Below, in pieces: positions 25,005 through 33,271 of a stretch of 33,271 nucleotides of DNA. A program made the translations under genes and the position numbers. The notes under the pieces were generated by a model. The model was not told the origin of the DNA. It saw only the letters and a list, made by a program, of their open reading frames with translations, and ran no database searches. The DNA comes from Listeria grandensis FSL F6-0971 (GTDB lineage Bacteria; Bacillota; Bacilli; Lactobacillales; Listeriaceae). Position 1 is the stretch's first letter, and each line of letters opens with the position of its first letter. The DNA lies in contig NZ_AODD01000020.1 in assembly GCF_000525835.1 (NCBI RefSeq), positions 1-33,271 of the forward strand, written 5' to 3'.

Positions 25005-25370
25005 TTACAAGCTAATAATTGTGAAAGTAAGTGCGATGATCGCTGGGATACCTTGTGCAAAAAAGATCCGTTTGGAAACTGTTGCCGCGCCATAAAGCGC
25101 TGCGATTACGATACAGCTTAGGAAAAACAAAGTGATTTGAAGACCGATAGTTGGATCAGGATAAAGCACGCTCCATACGAGACCGGCCGCTAGAAAACCG
25201 TTGTAAAGACCTTGATTTGCCGCAAGTTCTTTCCCGCTTTCCGCCTTCTCTTTTGTCATATTAAAGGTTTTTAGAGTCCGAGGTTTTGTAAAGGCAAACA
25301 TTTCAAAATACATGATATAAAAATGCAGTACTGCGACAATTAAAATAAATATCGTTGTTAAAATAGCCAT
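25005..25370 (-). CDS. DUF1304 membrane protein
   Basis: This 121-residue protein has four hydrophobic segments and the DUF1304 pattern: an N-terminal helix with HFYIMYFEMF, then the loop with KELAANQGLYNGFLAAGL, and a C-terminal pair of helices. The function of the family is unknown. It starts at ATG overlapping the TAA of the MarR gene by one base (TAATG), so the regulator and membrane protein are translationally coupled. The arrangement resembles MarR-controlled small transporter or resistance units, but no transport function can be claimed. Confidence 0.86.
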   Translation of the reverse strand: MAILTTIFILIVAVLHFYIMYFEMFAFTKPRTLKTFNMTKEKAESGKELAANQGLYNGFLAAGLVWSVLYPDPTIGLQITLFFLSCIVIAALYGAATVSKRIFFAQGIPAIIALTFTIISL

Positions 25371-25825
25371 TATTTCTTCTCTCCTTTCAGGTTTTGTAGT
25401 TGTTCCAGTAATTGCTCGAGTGTTTCCATGAGGATACGCGTGTCTTCTGGTGATTTTATTGCAAGCTGTTCTGCTGTGGCTTGATAGAACGGCAAAATCA
25501 TGATGCTTTTTTGAGCGACTAGGTCTCCTTGTTTCGTCAAGGTAAGCATTGTTTCCCGACGATCCGTTTTGGATACTTCCCGGTGAACATACCCCTTTCC
25601 GACGAGCAAATCAACTTGTGTGCTAGCCGTACTTTTAGACAAAGAAAGCTGCTCAGTAACCTGCTTGAGCGTCCCGCCTGCATGAAAGCGAATAGTATTC
25701 ACAATCGCCAACTGCAAAAAGGTCAAGCCAAGCTCAGATTCATACTTCCGAGTAATCTGCACCAACGTATTGTGGATGCCAACAACTGCTTTAATAACAT
25801 CGCCCGCCTGCTGAAAATCCGACAT
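25370..25825 (-). CDS. MarR-family transcriptional regulator
   Basis: This 151-residue regulator has the MarR winged helix: LTFLQLAIVNTIRFHAGG, then GTLKQVTEQLSLSKSTASTQVDLLVGKGYV (recognition helix about 68-85) and the wing DRRETMLTLT. It is first in a two-gene unit with the DUF1304 protein. GGAGTGAG precedes the ATG. A 7-bp inverted repeat (ATAGTTC, GAACTAT) lies 35 bp upstream over the likely -10, so it probably represses itself. The effector is unknown, and no drug-efflux gene is visible next to it. Confidence 0.93.
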   Translation of the reverse strand: MSDFQQAGDVIKAVVGIHNTLVQITRKYESELGLTFLQLAIVNTIRFHAGGTLKQVTEQLSLSKSTASTQVDLLVGKGYVHREVSKTDRRETMLTLTKQGDLVAQKSIMILPFYQATAEQLAIKSPEDTRILMETLEQLLEQLQNLKGEKK

Positions 25826-25859
25826 TTACTCACTCCTTGTCTATTTAGTCCTTATCCGA

Positions 25860-25879
25860 ATAGTTCTATTATGAACTAT
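25860..25879. promoter_or_regulatory. Candidate MarR operator
   Basis: ATAGTTC (25860-25866), 6 bp, GAACTAT (25873-25879), a perfect inverted repeat upstream of the MarR gene. On the minus strand it overlaps CATAAT, a possible -10 with TTGCAT 17 bp upstream. Confidence 0.55.
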
Positions 25880-25952
25880 ATTAAAACATAATGCAATCTT
25901 CATGCCCCTAATTCTTAGAATGGCCACTCCAAATGAAAGTATTACTAAAATA

Positions 25953-26023
25953 GAGCAAAGCGAGGAATGTTTAATGCCAGGCCTTGGATCACACGCAGAT
26001 GTGTATTGTTCCTCACTTCGCTC
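25953..26023. terminator. Long stem-loop downstream of UPF0210 gene
   Basis: GAGCAAAGCGAGGAA (25953-25967) and TTCCTCACTTCGCTC (26009-26023) form a 15-bp stem with two G-T-type mismatches. The 41-nt loop contains two smaller hairpins (CCAGGCCTTGG and ACAC/GTGT). It lies 6 bp after the UPF0210 stop and probably ends that transcript, with a short TTTT beyond on the minus strand. The branched loop is more complex than a plain terminator. Confidence 0.55.
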
Positions 26024-26028
26024 GTCAT

Positions 26029-27384
26029 TTAGTTTTTGAAGGAGTGAATTGGAGCGGGTATCCTTCCACCTCTTGCGATAAATTCTGCGGATGATTTTTT
26101 ATTCACTTTCATAACTGGTGCGGTCCCTAAAAGTCCACCAAATGCGACCATATCGCCGACTTTTGTTCCTACTGCGGGAATGATGCGCACGGCCGTTGTT
26201 TTATTGTTAATAACTCCAATTGCGGCTTCGTCTGCAATCATTGCGGCAATTGTAGAGGCAGGTGTATCACCAGGTATAGCAATCATGTCGAGCCCGACGG
26301 AACATATCGCTGTCATTGCTTCCAGTTTTTCTAGATTTAAAGAGCCATCATTTACTGCCTCGATCATGCCAATGTCTTCGGAAACAGGAATAAATGCGCC
26401 ACTTAATCCACCAACGTGACCGCATGCCATGACGCCACCTTTTTTGACAGCATCATTGAGGAGCGCGAGTGCCGCGGTTGTGCCATGTGTCCCAACCATT
26501 TCTAGACCCATTTCTTCTAGTATATGCGCAACGGAATCACCGACTGCTGGGGTTGGAGCCAGCGATAGATCGACGATGCCGAATGGGACGCCAAGCCGAT
26601 CGGATGCCACTTGGCCTACTAGTTCACCCATTCGTGTAATTTTAAAAGCGGTTTGTTTTACCATCTCAGCTACTTTATCAAAGCTTGCTCCTTTTACTTT
26701 TTCGATGGCGCGTTTGACGACACCTGGTCCACTGACACCGACATTAATCACACAATCTGCTTCACCAACTCCATGAAAAGCGCCGGCCATGAAGGGATTA
26801 TCCTCTACTGCATTGGCGAAAACTACTAATTTTGCACAGCCTAAACCTTGTGTATCTGCTGTTAGTTCCGCGGTTTTTTTGATAACTTCCCCCATATCGC
26901 GAACAGCGTCCATATTGATACCTGTGCGTGTGGAACCAATATTAACGGAGGAACATACACGTTCGGTTTGTGCTAACGCTTCGGGAATGGATTGGATCAA
27001 GATGGCATCACCTTTTGTATATCCTTTTTCGACAAGTGCGGAAAAACCACCAATGAAATTGACACCAACTTTTCTTGCGGCGTCGTCTAATGTTTTGGCA
27101 AATGCAACATAATCTTTATCATCGGAGGCACCAGCAATTATCGCGATTGGTGTCACAGAAATGCGCTTATTGATAATCGGAATGCCATATTCTGATTCGA
27201 TATCTTCCCCGGTCTGAACTAATTTCTCGGCATATGTAGTAATTTTTTGATATATCTTAGCGCGCGCTTTCTCACCGTCACTGTCGATACAATCAAGCAA
27301 CGAGATTCCCATTGTGATTGTTCGAATATCTAGTTTTTCTTCTTCAATCATACGAATTGTTTCGAGTATTTGCTTCGTCTCCAT
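26029..27384 (-). CDS. PFL-family (UPF0210/DUF711) protein
   Basis: This 451-residue protein starts [27 protein letters not shown] and has [25 protein letters not shown] and [18 protein letters not shown], the conserved blocks of UPF0210. The fold is related to glycyl-radical enzymes of the pyruvate-formate-lyase class, but no C-terminal glycyl-radical motif is evident and its role is unknown. The ACT-domain gene lies 18 bp upstream, the conserved gene pair of this family in Firmicutes; the two probably form a ligand-regulated complex. GGAGGGGA precedes the ATG. Confidence 0.92.
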   Translation of the reverse strand: METKQILETIRMIEEEKLDIRTITMGISLLDCIDSDGEKARAKIYQKITTYAEKLVQTGEDIESEYGIPIINKRISVTPIAIIAGASDDKDYVAFAKTLDDAARKVGVNFIGGFSALVEKGYTKGDAILIQSIPEALAQTERVCSSVNIGSTRTGINMDAVRDMGEVIKKTAELTADTQGLGCAKLVVFANAVEDNPFMAGAFHGVGEADCVINVGVSGPGVVKRAIEKVKGASFDKVAEMVKQTAFKITRMGELVGQVASDRLGVPFGIVDLSLAPTPAVGDSVAHILEEMGLEMVGTHGTTAALALLNDAVKKGGVMACGHVGGLSGAFIPVSEDIGMIEAVNDGSLNLEKLEAMTAICSVGLDMIAIPGDTPASTIAAMIADEAAIGVINNKTTAVRIIPAVGTKVGDMVAFGGLLGTAPVMKVNKKSSAEFIARGGRIPAPIHSFKN

Positions 27385-27402
27385 ACGGACAGTCCCCTCC
27401 TT

Positions 27403-27672
27403 TTATAATTTATGCATTGAATTAAAAATTTCTTCACGCTGGATATTAATCTTTACATTTAGTGCTTCACCTTTTTTGGCTAGCCGACTCTTTATTTCGT
27501 CAAAAGCTTTCGTAGTCGTGCTTATATCAAGCATCATCATCATGGTAAAATAGCCGTCCATTATCGTTTGTGATACGTCCAAAATATTGATTTCAAGCTC
27601 GCTAAGCTCCTGACTCACTCCCGCAATAATGCCGACATTGTCTTTTCCTATTACTGTTAAAATTGCTTTCAA
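27403..27672 (-). CDS. ACT-domain protein (UPF0237)
   Basis: This 89-residue protein is a single ACT domain: MKAILTVIGKDNVGIIAGVSQ, then NILDVSQTIMDGYFTMMMMLD. ACT domains bind small ligands, mostly amino acids. The start is TTG at 27672 with AGGAG about 11 nt upstream. It always seems to pair with UPF0210 genes such as the next one, suggesting it is the regulatory subunit. The gene pair forms its own unit; the next gene upstream is hmp, separated by a terminator. Confidence 0.93.
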   Translation of the reverse strand: MKAILTVIGKDNVGIIAGVSQELSELEINILDVSQTIMDGYFTMMMMLDISTTTKAFDEIKSRLAKKGEALNVKINIQREEIFNSMHKL

Positions 27673-27781
27673 ACTACTTCAGCTCCTTTTGTTGATAGTT
27701 TCTATTATACGTCTAATCCGCCAATATTTCACTAATTATTTAGAAAAAAATAAATCCATAGAAAAATCTGCTTATTTATTC

Positions 27782-27823
27782 AAAAAACGCTTCCTCACCT
27801 AAAATAAACTGGGTAAGGAAGCG
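27782..27823 (-). terminator. Terminator after hmp
   Basis: Minus-strand CGCTTCCTTACC (complement of 27812-27823) pairs with GGTGAGGAAGCG (27788-27799) with one G-T pair and is followed by TTTTTT. It lies 8 bp after the stop codon. Confidence 0.92.
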
Positions 27824-27831
27824 CCTTTTTA

Positions 27832-28964
27832 TTAAACTAAGCTAAGTGCTGGTTGGAAAGCTTCGAAGTGAATATCATCCTGATCGTGACCAAGCTCCCG
27901 CAACATGACTTCCACTGCCTGCATAAACGGAACTGGACCGCATAAATAAATCGCTGCTCCACTCGTTACAAGTTGTTCTAAATCCGATTTTGTGATATTT
28001 TTTCCTGCGAACTGGTGGTAAGATTCGCCTAGTTTGGATTGGAAATTTTGCGAAAATACGGCATATTCTTCAGACCGCACACAGTGAATAAGCGTCAAAT
28101 GGTCATGATTCTGGAAGCTGCTTACCATTGAGGCAATCGGTGTAATCCCTATTCCGCCTGCAATGAAGACATGGCTCGTTGCATCAGCATCCAGTTCAAA
28201 ATCTCCTGCCGGAAGTGTTGCTAAAAGAGTATCACCGATTGATAGTTATTGTAAATATGATTGGAAACTACACCCGCAGGTTCCTTTTCATTTTCTCGCT
28301 TGATCGCAACTTGATACGTTTTTCCATCAAATGCTTTTGTCAAGCTATACTGCCGATTATGGAATAGTTCGCCCAACTTCACACGCAAGGATATGTATTG
28401 TCCCGGTGCAAAGTCTAGTAACTCACCGCCATCGTTGCGGGTTAAATCTAACGTGAACACATTCGGTGCTACGTCCTGTTTCGCCGCGATTTTAAACGTA
28501 ATGAAGTCACGATTGCGCACGTCGCCTAACGCATCGTACATTTCTTGCTCCACCTCGATAAAGATGTCAGCAATGATGCCATAAGCGGCGCCCCACGCAT
28601 CTAAAATTTCAGGCGTTGCAGCATCACCTAAATATTCTGCGATTCCTTTCAGCAAATATTCACCAACAATTGGATAATGTTCCGCTTTAATCGTCAAACT
28701 GCGGTGCTTATGGGCAATTGTTTTTACTTGTGGTAAAAGAATCTCTAACTGTTCAATATTTTCAGCGGCTAGGTACACCGTATTAGCTAAAGCAAGGGGT
28801 TGTGTCCCTATTTCTTGATTGGTCATGTTGAAATAATTGAGTAACTCCGGGTGTGCCGCAAACATCTTCTTATAAAAAATGGCTGTAATTTCTTTGCCAT
28901 GTTCCTTTAAAATCGGCGCTGTTGACTTAACGATTTGTTTCTGTTCCTCGGTTATCTTCGTCAT
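27832..28964 (-). pseudogene. hmp: Flavohaemoglobin (NO dioxygenase), frameshifted
   Basis: The first frame (28964 to about 28246) has the globin domain with Tyr31 (B10) and proximal His87 in KHRSL, followed by the FAD-binding RQYSLT (204-209) and NHIYNN. The second frame to 27832 has LSIGDTLLATLPAGD, the NAD-binding GGIGITP and a C-terminal EAFQP. One missing base near 28243-28246 (AAC(C)TATCA) separates them; restored, the protein is about 377 residues. The enzyme converts nitric oxide to nitrate. A 7-bp inverted repeat overlaps the promoter and suggests NsrR- or Fnr-like control. Unless the frameshift is an error, the strain lacks functional Hmp from this locus. Confidence 0.88.
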
Positions 28965-28984
28965 GTTTCATTCCTCCTAAAAAA

Positions 28985-29005
28985 TAGTATACAATAATTA
29001 TACTA
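28985..29005. promoter_or_regulatory. hmp promoter/operator inverted repeat
   Basis: TAGTATA (28985-28991), 7 bp, TATACTA (28999-29005) is a perfect inverted repeat. It overlaps a perfect minus-strand -10 TATAAT (complement of 28997-29002) with only a weak -35. AGGAGG lies just before the ATG. A repressor bound here would shut hmp off; NsrR is the usual candidate. Confidence 0.55.
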
Positions 29006-29040
29006 CCACATTCGAACAGCTATAACGCTCAGGGTTTTCC

Positions 29041-29793
29041 CTATTTTTCTTCACGATCCAGCTGAGTACGAATTTCACGAGCGATACATTCCACAGTATA
29101 AATGGCGGGAAGTTGGGAAGTAATATCAGCTTCTTGATACATTTCTTTATTTATATAGTAGGAAATATTAGCATCTGATAATTTTGCCATGGTCGATTTC
29201 GCGCTATTTGTGATCGTAATAATTTTGCATTTTTGCATTTTTAGTTGGTGAATATACTTGATTATATCTTCATTCTCGCCTGAAACCGAGATAGCGATCA
29301 TGCAAATTTTATCGGATAATTTGCTGGATAGATGGTAAAAAGGATGATTTAGTGGGTCTTCGATGTGAAGCGCCAACGTGAATAACGAGGAAAAATAAAG
29401 GGCACCATACTCCGCGATAATACCCGATGAGCCGATTCCAACAAATAATACGAGCTCCGCATCGCGTAAAATTTTCGCTGACGCCTCAATATTCGCCTTA
29501 AACTCAGGTTGCGCCGTCCGTTTCAAAAAATCAATATAGGTTGTTTCATCCGACATGTCCACATTAATCTTCGTCCGTTCTTGCGCATACATTTGTAGCT
29601 TTACTCGAAACTCAGAAAAACCGCTACAGCTAAATTTGCGGCAAAATCGCAAAATCGTAGTTGTACTAACGTGTGTCGCATCCGCTAAATCACGAATTCT
29701 CATATATGTTACCGTATCCAAATTCGTCGCGATGTAATTGTAAATAGCCATTTCTGTATCATTCAATTCAATCGTCTTATCTAAAAACAGCAT
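29041..29793 (-). CDS. RpiR-family transcriptional regulator (HTH + SIS)
   Basis: This 250-residue regulator has an N-terminal HTH (about 12-75, IRDLADATHVSTTTILRFCRKF) and a C-terminal SIS phosphosugar-binding domain (about 110-240, FVGIGSSGIIAEYGALYF, SVSGENEDI). ATG at 29793 is chosen because GGAGG is 7 nt upstream; the frame to 29811 starts before that site. It is divergent from the second GH4 gene and probably regulates it in response to a sugar phosphate. No IIC gene is next to this pair. Confidence 0.92.
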   Translation of the reverse strand: MLFLDKTIELNDTEMAIYNYIATNLDTVTYMRIRDLADATHVSTTTILRFCRKFSCSGFSEFRVKLQMYAQERTKINVDMSDETTYIDFLKRTAQPEFKANIEASAKILRDAELVLFVGIGSSGIIAEYGALYFSSLFTLALHIEDPLNHPFYHLSSKLSDKICMIAISVSGENEDIIKYIHQLKMQKCKIITITNSAKSTMAKLSDANISYYINKEMYQEADITSQLPAIYTVECIAREIRTQLDREEK

Positions 29794-29823
29794 TTGCATG
29801 CCTCCGATCATATTTATAGCGCT

Positions 29824-29853
29824 ATTTTATCACGATTCACCACCATGTGACAA
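29824..29853 (-). promoter_or_regulatory. Promoter of RpiR-family gene
   Basis: TTGTCA (complement of 29848-29853), 18 bp, TAAAAT (29824-29829) about 30 bp before the start. On the other strand TATACT (29940-29945) is a possible -10 for the GH4 gene, without a good -35. Confidence 0.6.
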
Positions 29854-30007
29854 ATCGTTACACAAAAGGAACAAATTCCAATTTCAAAAATGCTTAACAA
29901 ATACCCCCGAATTAATAGCTATTTTTTCATTTTAAGCCTATACTATTGGGAGAAGAAAGCGTTATACAAAACATAATCAAATCTTAAATATATTGGAGGA
30001 AAAATCG

Positions 30008-31329
30008 ATGTCTAAAGGTATCAAAATCGCTACAATCGGCGGTGGATCAAGCTACACTCCTGAATTAATTGAAGGTTTCATCAAACGTCAAAAGGAACTC
30101 CCAGTACGTGAACTTTGGCTTGTTGATGTACCAGCTGGTAAGGAAAAACTCGAAATCGTTGGTAATTTAGCAAAACGGATGGTTGAAAAAGCTGGCGTGG
30201 ATATGGAAATTCATTTAACGATGGATCGCGAAGAAGCGTTAAAAGGTGCTGATTTCGTAACGACACAATTGCGTGTTGGCCAATTGGATGCGCGTGTGAA
30301 GGATGAACGTATTCCGAACTCTCATGGTGTTGTTGGGCAAGAAACGAATGGCCTGGTGGGATGTTTAAAGCTTTCCGTACCGTTCCTGTCATTCTTGACA
30401 TTTGTAAAGATATGGAACGCTTATGTCCGAATGCATGGCTGATCAACTTTGCGAATCCTGCGGGAATGGTAACAGAAGCCGTTCTTCGTTATAGTAATAT
30501 CAATAAAGTAGTCGGCTTATGTAATGGCCCAATCGGCATTGAGAAGAACATCGCGGACATTTTAGGTGTAGATCACACAGATATCTACGTTGAATTTGTT
30601 GGCTTAAATCATATGGTTTTTGCAAAAACTGTTTATAAAGATGGCGAAGATGTAACCGCTGAAGTTGTTACTAAAATGACAGAAGGCGAATCTGGCTCCA
30701 CTTTGAAAAACATTAACGCGACTGGCTGGGATGCAACATTCCTGCGTACATTGAATATGATTCCAATCGATTACTTGCGCTACTACTGGCAAACACGTAC
30801 GCAGCTAGAAGATCAACAAGCAGCGTATGAAAAACATGGTACACGTGCAGAAGTCGTGAAACGTGTCGAAGCAGAACTTTTCGAGTTGTATAAAGATGTC
30901 GATTTAGCGGAGAAGCCAAAACAATTAGAACAGCGCGGTGGTGCTTACTATAGTGAAGCGGCTTGTAACTTGATCAACTCGATTTACAACGACAAACGGG
31001 ATATTCAAATTGTGAATACGCGTAACAATGGTGCGATTTTGGATATCGATCCTGCATCCGCGATTGAAACGAACTGCGTGATTACCCGTCAAGGCCCGAT
31101 TCCTTTGGCAAGCGGACATCTTCCTGTTGCGATCAATGGTATTATCCAACAAATCAAGACAGTAGAACGCTTAACAGTAGATGCTGCGGTTACCGGTGAT
31201 TATGATAAAGCATTGCTTGCTATGACCGTAAATCCTCTGGTTCCAAGCGATACAGACGCTCGTATCTTGCTCGATGAGTTGCTCGAAGCTCACAAAGAAC
31301 ATTTACCACTATTCTTTAAAAATAAATAA
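30008..31329 (+). pseudogene. GH4 6-phospho-beta-glucosidase, frameshifted
   Basis: The start MSKGIKIATIGGGSSYTPEL at 30008 has GGAGG 9 nt upstream. The frame breaks at about 30352: GGCCTGGTGGGATG lacks one G; restoring it gives NGAGGMFKAFRTVPVI, and the rest continues to 31329 as a GH4 enzyme of about 440 residues with NFANPAGMVTEAV, GLCNGPIG (Cys) and GLNHMVF (His). It is a paralogue of the enzyme at 22493-23827, which shares the N-terminal 12 residues almost exactly, but is regulated by RpiR rather than LacI. It may act on a different beta-glucoside phosphate. Confidence 0.9.
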
Positions 31330-31337
31330 AATAGCTG

Positions 31338-31378
31338 GACGGCAAAATTGTATTTTTCAAAGTTTGCCGTCTTTATTT
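31338..31378 (+). terminator. Terminator after second GH4 gene
   Basis: GACGGCAAA (31338-31346) and TTTGCCGTC (31363-31371) form a perfect 9-bp stem with a 16-nt loop, followed by TTTATTT. It lies 8 bp after the stop codon. Confidence 0.9.
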
Positions 31379-31486
31379 ATGTCGAAAAGTACACAAAAAT
31401 ATTTGAAAAAGGTTAGATTTTTAACAATATAACTCTGACATTTAATGTATACTTATGATTATAAGATAATTTAGGAGTGAACACAC

Positions 31487-32098
31487 ATGTACAAAAAATT
31501 AACCACAACTGCCCTCGTTACATCCGCTATTATGCTTGTCCTTCCTGCAAGCCTTGCCCACCACACGGCAAAAGCCAAAACACTTCCACTAAAAAACAAA
31601 CTTGCGATTTCTGGCAGTGATCGTATTAAAGGTGTTTCTTTGCATGCCCATCGCTATTTTATTAAAAAGAATACGATTTTCGATCCAATGATGCCACCGA
31701 TTTCGTTAACCGCTTATGACGACGACAATCATGTTGATTTGACAAATTCCATCTTTGTTACAGAAAATGATGTCGATACAAGCAAAGTTGGTAGCTATCA
31801 CGTGACATATCGTGCGATTGCTGCTGATGGTCGTTGGAAAGAACGCCGCGTTGAAGTGAACGTCGTTTCAAGCCCGATTATCGAAGCTCAAAATGCAACG
31901 GTTCCCCGTGGAACATACTTTGATTATTTGAAAGACGTCTCAGCTTTTGATGAATTAGCTGGTGATATTCGAATTTTCTTGCATGTAAAAGCCAGTGATT
32001 TAAATACAGATGTAGCAGGAAAATATTTCGTCACGTATGTAGCTTCGAACTTTTATGGCTTAACGACGGAAAAAACAATTACTGTAACGGTAAAATAG
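31487..32098 (+). CDS. Secreted protein with two Ig-like (DUF5011-type) repeats
   Basis: This 203-residue protein has a signal peptide (MYKKLTTTALVTSAIMLVLP, cleavage likely at AKA-KT near residue 31). Two beta-sandwich repeats follow (about 60-130 and 135-202), each ending in a GSYHVTYRA / GKYFVTYVA strand and a V-V pattern, the signature of bacterial Ig-like DUF5011/HYR repeats. There is no LPXTG anchor or membrane tail, so it is probably released or held by charge. AGGAGTG precedes the ATG, and a possible promoter (CTGACA at about 31435) lies upstream. Listeria internalin-type proteins carry similar domains; here no leucine-rich repeats are present. Confidence 0.82.
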   Translation: MYKKLTTTALVTSAIMLVLPASLAHHTAKAKTLPLKNKLAISGSDRIKGVSLHAHRYFIKKNTIFDPMMPPISLTAYDDDNHVDLTNSIFVTENDVDTSKVGSYHVTYRAIAADGRWKERRVEVNVVSSPIIEAQNATVPRGTYFDYLKDVSAFDELAGDIRIFLHVKASDLNTDVAGKYFVTYVASNFYGLTTEKTITVTVK

Positions 32099-32099
32099 C

Positions 32100-32157
32100 A
32101 AAGAGTTTGAGCATTCGTCCAGATGTATTTAGACGTCGCTCAAACTCTTTTTTATTA
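32100..32157. terminator. Bidirectional terminator after Ig-like protein gene
   Basis: AAAGAGTTTGAGC (32100-32112) and GCTCAAACTCTTT (32138-32150) form a 13-bp perfect stem, followed by TTT TTT ATT on plus and A-rich sequence on the other side. An inner CGTC/GACG pair extends the fold. It serves the convergent genes. Confidence 0.88.
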
Positions 32158-32185
32158 TACTTTTCCGATCGGGGCGTTACCTAAT

Positions 32186-33271
32186 TTATAATCTGGTTTC
32201 TTCGGTTGTTTTTTTTTTGATGAAAATCGATTTTAGGGCACTGAATAGGAAACTAATGATATAAGATAGGATGAAAATGATGATACTCATAACGGGAATC
32301 GCCCACGATAAGTGATCTTCAATCGGAATCATATCTGCAAATATTTCTGTCACATAGCGCAACACAATTAGATGCACAAAATAAATGAAGAAGATGTGCG
32401 GTGTGATAGCGCGTGAAATTTTTTGCAAGCCATGATTTTTAATTTGAATGCTGGTAAACATCATGAACAGGGCAATCGCTGCGATGACTACAAATATAGA
32501 TAGGTAATCATAGAAATATAGCGGTTTAAAGCCGATCTCCATGCGATTCTCTAGCGCCCAGTCCGTAAAGAAATAGATAGCTGCAGTACTCAGTGCGAAT
32601 ATCGCGAACCAGACAAATTTTTTCAAGCGAGACAGTATCGTTTTCGGTAAGCTGTAGCCGAGGATAAAATAACCCAAGTAAAGCACACAACTGAACAGGT
32701 TTGCGACAATCATATCGGTCCCTCTAAAACGCAAAAACAGCTTCCAGTAAGCCGACCGCTAGGAAAAATAGACCTAAACTAAAGAATGCCACTTCACCGA
32801 TTTTTTTTCTAATAAAAACGAGCAGCGGAGCAAGGAGTTGCAGTCCGATGAACATCGGCATAAACCATAAATGGCGTCCTAAATTATTGAAAAATAAATT
32901 ATCGAATGAGCCCCATAATCCGCCGTGCACAACAAACTGGACGAAACCATCCCAACCACCTTGATCGAGAAACTCGAACATTTCGTAAAGTACCATCCAA
33001 ACAATTGTCGGGATAATGAGACCTAATGTAAGTTTTTTAAAATACATTGCTAAATTTTTGCTCTTGCGCAAAGTAAAGTAACCACTTAGTAAAATAAACA
33101 ATGGAACTGCTGTGCGTGATATCGAATCATAGAAGTTCGCGATCGCAAAATTCGTGTTCATTTGGGTGGCATTCCCTAAAAGATGCGTAGCAGATACATG
33201 AATAACAATAACCATCAAAATCGATAAACATCATCTGAGCAAATCTAGATTATCTTTCTCTCCTATTCGGT
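32186..33271 (-). pseudogene. Acyltransferase-3 family membrane protein, frameshifted and 5'-truncated
   Basis: Read on minus from the window end, the frame begins RIGEKDNLDLLR and continues, after an in-frame TGA at about 33233, with CLSILMVIVIHVSATHLL, the N-terminal R-x-x-(A/S)-I-L-x-V-x-x-H motif of acyltransferase 3 proteins (His for catalysis). The frame then runs to a stop at 32724 and is continued in another frame (32734 to 32186) with KLFLRFRGTDMIV and later membrane segments. The break is at about 32741-32746. The intact protein would have about 10 membrane segments and O-acylate a surface glycan. Removing the TGA codon (GATGATG duplication) and one extra base restores a single frame. 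Confidence 0.75.

Noticed and set aside
26180-27112. Long open frames antisense to the UPF0210 gene
   Set aside because: Serine/threonine/proline-rich products typical of shadows of a coding strand; no start signals.

Overview
The window reads as chromosomal DNA from a low-GC Gram-positive of the Listeriaceae type (Listeria or a close relative). The evidence is the 5' end of a 16S rRNA gene very close to the Listeria sequence I remember, Bacillus-like -10/-35 promoters and AGGAGG ribosome binding sites, several PrfA-like Crp/Fnr regulators, and typical genes such as a SalA/Mrp ATPase, a CspA-type cold shock protein, an LTA-synthase-family enzyme, a PTS cellobiose-type IIC and GH4 phospho-beta-glucosidases. 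The species call is from memory, not from a search.

Layout. 1-508: start of a 16S gene on the minus strand with its promoter. 509-1534: salA-like ATPase directly upstream of that promoter. 1663-14365: one long minus-strand run of about 13 genes for a surface polysaccharide. It holds a DUF4352 lipoprotein, three GT4-type glycosyltransferases, UDP-glucose dehydrogenase, an initiating sugar-phosphate transferase, a NeuD-type acetyltransferase, a MurJ/MviN-type flippase, the CpsC/CpsD chain-length and tyrosine-kinase pair, a Wzy-like polymerase, and two uncharacterised hydrolase-like proteins at the end (DUF6270 and an alpha/beta-hydrolase fold). 14407-17022: three Crp/Fnr regulators, two on minus and one on plus, around an AT-rich spacer with a 20-bp perfect inverted repeat. 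17218-19405: csp gene and a convergent LTA-synthase-family gene. 19610-24970: beta-glucoside utilisation, with small membrane and soluble proteins, a PTS IIC behind a near-perfect sigma-54 promoter, a GH4 enzyme, and a divergent LacI repressor with a palindromic operator between them. 25005-28964: MarR/DUF1304, UPF0210 plus ACT proteins, and flavohaemoglobin. 29041-31329: RpiR regulator divergent from a second GH4 enzyme. 31487-32098: secreted Ig-like protein. 32186-33271: an acyltransferase-3 membrane protein cut by the window end.

The most striking property is that seven otherwise intact genes each carry one single-base frameshift: a GT4, neuD, ugd, a Crp regulator, hmp, a GH4 and the acyltransferase. 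Every one can be joined by adding or removing one base, and several lie in homopolymers. Either the assembly has indel errors or some are real phase-variable or decaying genes; the sequence alone cannot decide. If sequencing errors are assumed, the polysaccharide locus is a complete Wzy-dependent system: activation (UGD), initiation (PGT), assembly (GTs), decoration (NeuD, possibly DUF6270 and hydrolase), flipping (MurJ-like), polymerisation (Wzy) and length control (CpsC/D).
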